Assembly: GCA_963556145.1 (NCBI GenBank)
Contig: OY744468.1
Coordinates: 6,719,926-6,783,925, forward strand
Origin: Hygrocybe punicea
Lineage: Eukaryota > Basidiomycota > Agaricomycetes > Agaricales > Hygrophoraceae
Direction: 5' to 3'
DNA length: 64,000 nt
Shown piece by piece: positions 55,770-64,000 of this stretch. The position numbers were made by a program, and so were the translations under genes. Numbering within the stretch: position 1 is the stretch's first letter; every line of letters begins with the position of its first letter. The notes below the pieces were generated by a model that saw only the letters and a program-made list of their open reading frames with translations, had not been told where the DNA came from and made no database searches.

Positions 55770-57870
55770 CTGCTAAGAAGGGGGGGTCAAGGTCTAATGT
55801 CATTGCGAGCCGTGGGGGTTACCCAAGATAAGGGGGTCTGCCCCAAGAACCAGACTAAACGTAAGGAAAGGAAAAGAAGAAAAAGTCCGAACCAACAACA
55901 AGAACAGTATATATAGTGACTGGTCTTGAGGGGAGGTAAATAGAAATACAACCATGAAGCTACAACATGTCCAACTACACCATGTTTTCACCATGAGGCG
56001 GACATGAGGCGTCCTCATGTCGATGTTCTCGCGATCCAACTGGAGGCCCAGATGTCATTGAGGAATAGAGGGGGTCCAGATGACTCGGATGATTTGTCAT
56101 CAGATCATGTGATGTGCAGAATTGCCTATTCGGGGTCTACACTTGCTGTAACAGGCAAGTGCACAGTCTGGCAAGTGCATTGCACGGTCGGGTCAAAGAT
56201 GGGTATCGTCCAGTGTAGGATTGGTGATGAGAGTGTCTTGAGGTAGTGGGGACATAGCGACAAGGTCAGTATAAAGGAAAACAAAGGAATGTATGGAGGG
56301 AAAACCAACTAGGATGGTGGGGTAGTCAAGGTCAGACATGTGAACAGCATAAGCTGTACCGGATGATGACGTCTGTGTCGATGACGTATCGAGGAGCAAT
56401 GTCTTGTCCTGTCTGTGGAACGACACGGTCCACCTGATGCTTGTATTCGTCCAAGAAAGGGTATTGTTGTAAACGAGTGTGGGAGGTATCAAGATTATAG
56501 ATGGAAAAGGATAAATGAACGTGGGTCCAGGTTTCGAGTCATGGCATGAGTGACAAGCTGTGGGAATAAGATGTCGGGTGCTGCAATGAAGCGATGTCGT
56601 GTGAACAATATGTGATAGGGGTTGGTTCACTGTTTGGGAAGTCGTATGGTTTGTGGTCGAAGTCCAAAAGAATGTGCTTCGGCAATGGTCGGATTAGAGA
56701 GAACAGTGAAATGTCTTGTGATCGGGGATTGTTCAGGGTTCGCATGCAGGTGAGAATGTCGTCAGATTATCAGGGAGGATAATGGTAGGCACAGGGTATG
56801 AATATGGAAACCAAATATCTGGGAATGGCAATTGTCAATTATGTGGTGAGATATTGTTGAGGTGGAAGTCAGAAGTATCAATGGTGGAAGGGTTTCGGTG
56901 CCGATGCCAAAGATAGATCATAACAAAGTAGAAACCGATCAGGAAGGTGATGGCAATGCTGCCAATAACAATAACGGTAATGAGCTGTGTCGGGAGTACA
57001 GCCATTGTGTATCGGTTTGTCGTGGGATGAAGTCAACAATATGTCAGGGCAAGGGAAAAGACAATAGCGATGATGTCTGTTGGCAAGGAGACTATTCGGG
57101 TACAGCAAGGCAATGTGGGGATGTGTCCATGGTCGGTCTGGATTGTTCTAGAAGAAAAGAGAACAAGGACAAGAAGAAACAACGATGTCCAAAAGAAGAC
57201 AAAAGGTAAAAGGAAACAAAAAAGGAAGGTGTGATAAAGTGGAATTGTCATCGGAGTTGTGGAGTTGAAAAATGTAACACAATACTACTATATATAACAT
57301 GACCACAATCAAATTCGCTGCACAGGGAAAGGTTACCAGGGAGTGAAATGGTGTCTTGCTTGATCCATCTACTTCTACTTCTTTCTCAGCGAACAATTTT
57401 GAGACAGAAGTCTAATATAATTATTAAATAGTTGAATTTTTCTTCCACTTTTTGCACTCAACCATAGTCTTGCAAGCAGATTATGAGGTTGGACTGAGAT
57501 GTCTGGGTCAGAGCATCAAATTCGATATTCTGTATGTAATGTGATAATTAGCACCTCATTCATCTCCTGTGAAAGCCACGCAAAGCCGAAATAAGACAAG
57601 TGTAATCTACTGATGTGGACAAAGAATAGGATTTCTGTATGCCTGATAACCCATCCTTTTATGTTCACCTACTTGCTCTGTTTCCAAAAATGTTGGGGTC
57701 CCATTCATCTATCATTAGTTAATAGTTAATAGTTTACTGCACAGGTCAACGTACCAAATTTATATCTGCTTGGAGATCGCAAGAGCATGTATGAAGATCT
57801 AATGGTGAGTCCCAAGCCAACCGTCCTTGTCCAAGTCTGTCGCCATTGATTATAAAAATCTCCTGACAAG
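55770..57870. other. no gene recognised
   Basis: Several open frames on both strands (56193-56630, 56862-57209, 57148-57396) lack motifs, and overlap each other on opposite strands. A TATATATAG occurs at about 55910. I support nothing here. Confidence 0.4.
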
Positions 57871-57879
57871 TAAAAGGTA

Positions 57880-58690
57880 GACATACCAAGTTTCATGTCA
57901 CTCACCATTTGCAAAATTGCACAAGCACTTGCCATCGAATACAGGTTGGAAGAGTGCAACTAATCTAAGTACTTGGCAACATCCTTGAAGAAAGGTTTGC
58001 AGCTCAAATGTACTGTGTAGCTGGTGAAGGACTCTGGCAGTAGTCCAATGTCCACAAAGTCAATGAGGCACATCTCCCTATTTGTGTCGACGAAGAAGTT
58101 GCTCTTGTTCATGTCAGACTGGGTGAAGACAAGCGGCTCACAGCCGAAACTGATCTTTAGTCTGCCAACCTCCGGAATGAATTCACGAGCCTAAGTTTCA
58201 AGCCACATATGTAAAGCGGTCAGTGATTGTGCTGGGAAAGTACAAAAGCATATAAACACACCTTGTTCACATACCTTTCCAGAGCCGCCATACTCGAGAA
58301 AGGCAGAGGTGCCTAAACATGTTAGAATAATTTATGGTGGGCACAACTGCCTCCCACAGGGCTGATCATCATGATATCAGGAGGAATGGGAAGACAATGA
58401 AGCCACTGAAGAGCCTCAGCTACTTTTTGGGGGGCACTCCTGGCTGGGCTGGGATCAGTATCGATGTATTCCATGACAAGGTACGTCATCTTGTGTTCGG
58501 GGGTGAAGTAGTTGTAAACCTTCGGAACTCATGGGGCACTGTCATCACTGACTGTCTTTTTGTAGACATACTGCTGTGTCTTGTATTGGGGGTACAGAGA
58601 AACATGGCATTCATACTCAATGAAATACAACTTGAGGACTACGCATTGTCTGAAGTTGTGATCCCACGAGTTCAGGTTTTTGCCATGTTC
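57880..58690 (-). pseudogene. APH/choline-kinase-like phosphotransferase family, nonsense mutations
   Basis: The minus strand reads VVLKLYFIEYECHVSLYPQY, then VPKVYNYFTPEHKMTYLVME, YIDTDPSPARSAPQKVAEAL and QWLHCLPIPPD, then after an intron FLEYGGSGKAREFIPEV and GCEPLVFTQSDMNKSNFFVD (the catalytic loop, in APH usually HxDxxxxN; here Q-S-D-M-N-K-S-N), then EMCLIDFVDIGLLPESFTSY (the DFG-like metal-binding Asp) and SMASACAILQMVSDMKLG. This is the small-molecule or unknown-substrate kinase family expanded in basidiomycetes. Two stops interrupt: TGA at 58529-58531 between AP and VPKVY, where Arg (CGA) is expected, and TAG at 57960-57962 after KYLD. Both are one-base C-to-T type changes. The copy is presumed dead. 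Confidence 0.68.
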
Positions 58691-59074
58691 TTCAGAGCTT
58701 ATTAATAATGATTGCTTCCTGTTGAGTGGTGCATAGTGACATTGCAAACTCTGTAACACATTAAGTAGAACCACAGTAGGATTGCCATTGTTTTCATGGC
58801 TGGGCAAACTATGTAGCTTCTGGACGCCTCTGTTACAGCGGAGAAACAAAGCGATGAAGCATCTCCTTCGCTGAAAATGATGGGGTTCCGGTCAACATTG
58901 GAACAACAGCGCTGCCGAGTATTATGGATCCCGATTTTGACCATCAAGAATGGGTCTGTCAACACCACAGAAGAAGAAATTTAACATTGCCATTGTGGTA
59001 AGACAGATCGAAACATACTGAGATAGAAAACATATCCCTTGAATGCGTCCCAATCAACATTGTTGAGGTCAAGA

Positions 59075-60160
59075 TCAGTCCTCTGTGAGCTGTTTGGGGC
59101 TGGCAGTGAGGGAAATGGGAGGGGCATGGAAGACGTAGCCGAGCATGCACTGGCTTAGCGTGCTCCAGTGATTGGTAATGTCACCATGGAAGTCGTTCAC
59201 GTCCAACATCTTCTGCCTTGCACTTGCCTGGTAGTCCTCTTGCACTCTAGTTCTCCTGGCCTTCCTGCCCTCAATGGCCTCCCCCAAATTATCAAGCTCC
59301 CTCTGGTGCATCCTGACAAAGATGAGCTCGCACCCGATTTCGACCATCATGCCCTCAAGGGTGTTGGTGTATGCTTTGCTGCTGAGGATGACAATATCTA
59401 CACGACACTGGCTGGGGTTCTTATGAGAATAGAGCTGTTTAGAGTGTGCAGGCTGCGGGAGAGCGACGTGGTGGGCGGTCAGAAGAAAGATCCTCTTGCT
59501 CTGGCTGCTCTTGCCGAGGAATAGGGCATCGGTGCCTTCAAAGTGAAGAGTGGCTTTGGAAGCGATCTGAATGCTGAGATAGGGAGTGAAGGGGTACTGG
59601 ATATCGGTGATGGGGTATTTGGAGAGGTTGTGTTCAAGAAGCTGCAAGCCACTAGACTGGATGTAGAGAGACTCCCTGAAGGCGATCTTGATGCCAGGGA
59701 AGTCAGGGTTGGCTAGGAACTTCTTGCAGCTGATGGCTGCAGCCTAGATGTCCTCAAGGGACAGAGACCTAGGTACAACACCAATCCAGAGGTAGACTGG
59801 ACCAGCATCCCCCTTTCCCTCCTTGGCAAAGTGGAGAGGGTCTATGGTTGACCAGATGACTCCAATGGAATTGAGGAATTGGTAGACTTCTATTGTGCAG
59901 CATGGGCCACACATCTTGGAGAGGGTGGTTAAAAACTGGCCACCCTTGGGCACCTTGGCCTAGGGCCCAGCCACTCGTCACCGGTTCGGTAAATGCAGAT
60001 GGTTAGTAGAAAGGCTGTAGAAGTCAGAGACAACCCCAGGGTAGGACTGAGAGGGGATGTCTCTCAGGATGTACTTGGCAAGATGGAGGTTGCCCAAAGT
60101 GGTGGAGAGACAAGACAGGTTCCAGTTGTGTTTGTTATCAGATGAGGCCAAGTATCAAGC
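59075..60160 (-). pseudogene. Agaricomycete protease-like (trypsin-like fold suspected) family, with a stop
   Basis: The minus strand from about 60160 reads HLAKYILRDIPSQSYPGVVS and DFYSLSTNHLHLPNR, then VWPMLHNRSLP-type text in another frame, and PVYLWIGVVPRSLSLEDI, a stop TAG at 59744-59746, and then in the same frame AAAISCKKFLANPDFPGIKI, LLEHNLSKYPITDIQYPFTP, GKSSQSKRIFLLTAHHVALP and LDNLGEAIEGRKARRTRVQE, ending PPISLTASPKQLTED. FLLTA(H)HV is like the catalytic-His segment of a trypsin-like fold (TAxH). I recognise the family as common in Agaricomycetes but its function is unknown to me. The TAG replaces what is probably Gln (CAG). The last conserved Trp-rich part is missing. Confidence 0.5.
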
Positions 60161-60307
60161 CGGTTTAGAAGCTCTGTGATAATAAAAGTGCACTCAGATG
60201 ATATTACAGATCTAACTATATACCAGCCAACGGTGACGGCAAGGGATCACCTACACAATCTTGCAGAAACTACAGCGTCTGGCTCAGATTTGAGCAAGTG
60301 TTCTTAT

Positions 60308-61054
60308 TTATTGGTCTGTGAAGGACATAAGTGAAGGACCCCCGGTACACTTATCAACCAAACAACTTCTCTTGTGACTAGTAAAGGTAATACTTGAGCA
60401 AAGGTCGGCAGAGGACTCAAAAGTACTTACAAGGGGAGTAAGTTGAGAGTGAAATCCAGCGAAGTTGAAGTCAAATAGTTCCCCTTCTGTTGAAATTTTA
60501 CCTCCAACCCAGGCCTCTGCAATTCCCCAGGAACGATGCGAGCATGGGTACGCAAACCCTTCCTCCGAGACGACAGTTACGACACGGGGATCCTCGAGTC
60601 CAAGATTTCTCCCATCCCCAACAAACTCCCCTTCATACTGCGGCGGTATCTCAACGGACGATGAGTGATCTCCTTCCACATCGTGACAGTCAATTTGAAA
60701 AGCGAGGAGAAGGATTTCCAACTTGGATCTCATGATCTGTTTCAAGTTTGCGGAGTTGGCTTGAAACCAGGACATCTTGAAGGGGAAGAAGGGCGAGAGC
60801 TCGAAGTCAAGTCTCATATGCGTCAAAGATGGGAAATTCGGTTGTTGCAAGGCCGTAGCGGGGTTAACAAAGATCGTGAGATGGGTAAGCCAAGGGAAAT
60901 CGGAATTTCGAAGGGAGACGCCCGCCAGTACAGACAGCTCCACTACTGTCCTCAATTCTGGGTGATATAAACAAGATGATTCGGGGACATGAGCTCGTAG
61001 TCGAGAACGACAGGTACCGCAGGACTGCATTTGGGTTAACTCGTCGCCAGACAA
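60308..61054 (-). CDS. F-box/LRR-like protein, possibly partial
   Basis: Open from 61054 to 60308 on the minus strand. Leucine-rich segments are VVELSVLAGVSLRNSDFPWL, THLTIFVNPATALQQPNFPS and LTHMRLDFELSPFFPF, then SKLEILLLAFQID. These resemble the C-terminal parts of basidiomycete F-box proteins (compare the gene at 5649-7319). No F-box motif is visible; the upstream part (61056-61190) may contain an exon such as SRRQLVWRRVNPNAVLRYLS but I could not join it. The start at 61054 is arbitrary. It is transcribed away from the CRN-kinase gene, 183 bases between start codons. Confidence 0.5.
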   Translation of the reverse strand: MSGDELTQMQSCGTCRSRLRAHVPESSCLYHPELRTVVELSVLAGVSLRNSDFPWLTHLTIFVNPATALQQPNFPSLTHMRLDFELSPFFPFKMSWFQANSANLKQIMRSKLEILLLAFQIDCHDVEGDHSSSVEIPPQYEGEFVGDGRNLGLEDPRVVTVVSEEGFAYPCSHRSWGIAEAWVGGKISTEGELFDFNFAGFHSQLTPLVSTFESSADLCSSITFTSHKRSCLVDKCTGGPSLMSFTDQ

Positions 61055-61236
61055 GTTGTCTTCGGGAGAACATTCGCATTTGTCCCACTATTCAGAGGTC
61101 AATGCAAGGAGCATGATGACTGGGAGATCTACGTACGTTCAGACCATCGCTATGGGACAAGAACGAGTGAGTCATTGTAATGTAAGCCGTTATCCAAGAA
61201 CGAATACAACCGCACCGCCACGCCCAGCGCTCATCA

Positions 61237-63615
61237 ATGCCGTCAAACAATCCAACCCGCACAGTCACTCTCTTCTGTTGGATTCTCGACGTGTCTAATC
61301 AGTCGTTCTCCATTTCCATCGAGGATACTCGGACGGTGGACGACCTGAAGAACGCGATCTTGAAGAAGAACCCAGCTGCCTTTGCCAATGTCGATGCCTT
61401 TGAACTCACACTCTGGCAGGTATTTAGTTTCTTCCGTTTTGATCGAGTTCATAGCTACATTCCCGCTTTCGCAAGGAATCTATCACGATCGACAAGAGCC
61501 TCAAGAAGAAAGTGAACCAACGCCCGTTTCTCGACGATGACGCGTTGCTAGAGACAGATATTTTGTCGGACATTTTCCATCCTGAACCCACGAAGAAAAC
61601 TCTCCACATTGTCGTACGATCTCCGCGCGTTGGTGAGTGCCCACCTTCTGTTCCATAGCTCATCGTGGTTCATTCGGTTTCTCATGCAGGCTCGTCTGTG
61701 CCACAATCAAGCATCTTCACACTGAATTGCTGGGTACTCCTTGAGGGGGCGGATCGCGTGTTTCCTGTTGAAATCGCCAAGGAAAAGTCTGTGGGCGCAC
61801 TCAAGGATGCCATCAAGGACAAGAATAAGCCTGATTTTGATCATATTCCCGCTAACAGGCTTACTCTTTGGAAGGTGAGTGTACGGATAGGGTCTCAGAT
61901 GTCGCGGCTCATATCTTTGGGCAGGTTTCCATCGCTCCGGAAGATCGTCAGACGGTACTCGAAGGATGTGAAGACGCTGACAAGATAAACGGTGCTCAGA
62001 AACTGGACCCTACCGATGTGCTGTCAGAAATATTTCCCAACCCTGCATTCAAACATCTTCATATCATAGTGAAGTGTCCCGATCCAGAGAAGGAAGCAAT
62101 AGAAGAGGAGAGGAGAGATCAAATCAGTGCTTTGCATAAAAGTGCGCACGTTTTCTTCTTTCTCTCTCCGTCCTCGATAAACACCATTCACAAGGGTTTC
62201 AAAACGTCATCTTGTGCATTTTGAAAGCGTTAGCTCCCGCTGACTCAGCAAAGTCATCCAAGTACACGAAATCCCAGATCAATTACTCCATCTACGACGG
62301 CCGCTACAAGGCGGACAAGCCCAGGACGAGTGTCTCACTTCCTGTTCAATTGTTTCACCCCGCTTTCGGACATTTCTTGGATGATATGAAAAAGAATGTT
62401 CCTGTTCCCGATGACATTATCCGCCAAACTACGGAGTACATGAAAGCTGCATCGGCGATCTATGAAACTGAGGCCAAACGCCGAGTGGTGCTGACGCCGC
62501 TTCTTTGCCGTATTCTTGGTGTCGACATACAAATGATACGGAACGAAGACGAAACGAATCCGGACGGCATCGTGGAAGTGGTGAAAAACGAGGCGCGCTC
62601 CCTGCTCCTTCTGAAGGAAGATAAAAATGAATTCGGAGACGGTGGCTCGGATCCATCAACACAAGCTGGCTTGTCTGCAGGCCGTTGTTGGGCTCAGTCC
62701 AGGGTATGCGAGTCCATGATTCATTGCATTTCCTTCTTACTTTTCATTCCTTAGTTTAAAATGCTTCGAAACGCTACTGGCTGTCCCACATTTCTCATAG
62801 CCAGCGCGGGTCCGTGGATCGCGATCCTTGGTGCAGTTATCACGGACGCCGTGATTGTTCAACGTCTGACCGACTGTGTTTGGGTCGGATTAGACTCTGT
62901 TCTAAATGAACCTCACATCGCCCACGTCGCGAGAATTTTTCATGCTCTAAAGGCAAGTCTGGAAAAACTCAACTCCTATTACGATGGTCTGCATCCGATC
63001 GGCGATCTTCCTGCTGATTCACGTTACTTCCCTTCAATCACGGCTTACCCTCACAATGATGGACTCGTTGAGTTTGAATACATTGGCTTTTTGGAAAACA
63101 GTCTCGACTGCACCACTCTTCGGGCACGGACGAAGGCAGGTCAGGACATCGTTGTGAAATTTGTTGAGCGCTATGGGGAAAAGGCGCACCGCTTGCTGGC
63201 GGATGCTGGTTTAGCACCGAAACTCCTCTATTGCGGATCACCACGATTCAAGAGTGATCAACCGTCTTATCAGTCTATTTCCTTGGCTGTTATGGAGTAC
63301 GTTGATGGAGAAACACTTGCCGTGGCAAAGCCGAAAATGAAACAAGGAACAATAGAAACCGTGCGGTCCGGAGTCCAGTGCGCCCTCAAACTGTTGCACA
63401 AACATGGATTGGTGTTTGGCGATCTCCGTCTACCGAACATCCTGGTTACAAAGGATGGTTACGTCAAGCTGATTGATTTCAACTGGGCGGGAGAAGATGG
63501 CCAAGCTAAGTATCCACCTCTAATGTCGCAGGAAATTAGTTGGCCGGAGGGCGTTATGGCGATGGCTGTGATGAGGCGACAACATGACATAGCAATGTTA
63601 CAAAAACTATTTTGA
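61237..63615 (+). CDS. double Crinkler N-domain fused to a kinase-like domain (699 aa)
   Basis: Six exons (61237-61419, 61455-61632, 61690-61874, 61925-62141, 62228-62703, 62755-63615) join in frame to exactly 700 codons including the stop. Two Crinkler ubiquitin-like modules occur in tandem. The first is VTLFCWILDVSNQSFSISIE to AFELTLWQ (residues about 9-61), with DIFHPEPTKKTLHIVVRSP; the second is FTLNCWVLLEGADRVFPVEI to NRLTLWK (about 128-182), with DVLSEIFPNPAFKHLHIIV. Both end in an LxLW(K/Q) motif at an intron. After a linker comes CPTFLIASAGPWIAILGAVI, then a protein kinase-like fold: QDIVVKFVERYGEKAH (the VxK lysine), VMEYVDGETL, HKHGLVFGDLRLPNILV (catalytic loop, about 630) and VKLIDFNWAGEDGQAKYPPL (DFN in place of DFG, about 651). 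CRN proteins are nuclear effectors or stress-conflict proteins; the target is unknown. Confidence 0.85.
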
Positions 63616-63797
63616 ACTTGAAACCGAAGGTCCAATTGTAGTGTTTGAAATCATGCATCTCCAGTAATATGTGGTGAAAACTGAAATGTGTTATGGGAAT
63701 GATTGTGAAGTAAAGAATAGTGAGGGATCTGAGGTGTGAAGTTTAAGTGAAGTATGAACAGGGCTTGCGCATTTCGCCCATGTTTGTATTTTGAACT
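63616..63797. other. 3' flank of the CRN-kinase gene
   Basis: No feature apart from ordinary AT-rich flank; it should contain the gene's 3' end processing site. Confidence 0.35.
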
Positions 63798-64000
63798 GTA
63801 GTAAAATCAAGTATTCCGCACCGTTAGTTAGAGGTTGTTTTTCAACGATTTGAAGCAAATTCCGACCAGGTTTGTTCGTAGTAAAATCAAGTATTCCGCA
63901 CCGTTAGTTAGAGGTTGTTTTTCAACGATTTGAAGCAAATTCCGACCAGGTTTGTTCGTAGTAAAATCAAGTATTCCGCACCGTTAGTTAGAGGTTGTTT
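63798..64000. repeat. 80-bp tandem repeat, at least 2.5 copies, cut by the window edge
   Basis: GTAGTAAAATCAAGTATTCC starts at 63798, 63878 and 63958, giving an exact period of 80. The two full units appear identical. The array continues past 64000. Confidence 0.95.

Noticed and set aside
55800..57400. Possible LTR retroelement or gene suggested by several open frames
   Set aside because: No paired long repeats, no primer site, no protein motif; frames overlap on both strands.

Overview
The window is fungal nuclear DNA, almost certainly from an Agaricomycete (mushroom-forming basidiomycete). The support is dense short introns (about 45-75 nt, GT-AG), and families expanded in that group: FunK1 kinases, F-box/LRR proteins, Crinkler (CRN) and RHS-type P-loop proteins, a CRN-kinase fusion, a single-domain expansin-like protein, and a Penelope-like retroelement. 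I could not fix the species.

The layout has three parts. Left arm (1-22 kb) is gene-dense and fairly GC-rich: a 5'-truncated class 3 lipase, an RHS/CRN-type P-loop gene, an F-box gene sharing a 49-bp divergent promoter with a FunK1 kinase (which carries an apparent frameshift), a DHA2-type drug transporter, a decayed iPGM fragment, a Cuz1/ZFAND2-like AN1 zinc-finger gene, a monocarboxylate-type transporter, a WD40 remnant, and an expansin-like gene.

The core (about 23-54 kb) is repeat-dominated. It holds (i) an element with divergent BAH-PHD and Ulp1-like genes plus a third multi-exon gene, preceded by an internally deleted copy of itself; (ii) a Penelope-like retroelement whose reverse transcriptase is followed, in the same frame and after one stop codon, by a DEDDh exonuclease; (iii) two copies of a 22-bp satellite, each ending in a 276-bp foldback whose termini look like the satellite monomer; (iv) further palindromes, telomere-like motifs, a GC-rich minisatellite of about 146 bp and AT-rich simple repeats.

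The right arm (54-64 kb) starts with decayed genes (CRN N-terminus, multi-pass membrane protein, APH-like kinase, a protease-like family) whose nonsense codons are all explainable by C-to-T transitions. It ends with an F-box-like gene fragment and an intact 699-codon double-CRN/kinase gene, then an 80-bp tandem repeat running off the window. No tRNA, rRNA or CRISPR was found. All gene models are read by eye from the sequence; exon borders given are those that keep frame and obey GT-AG.
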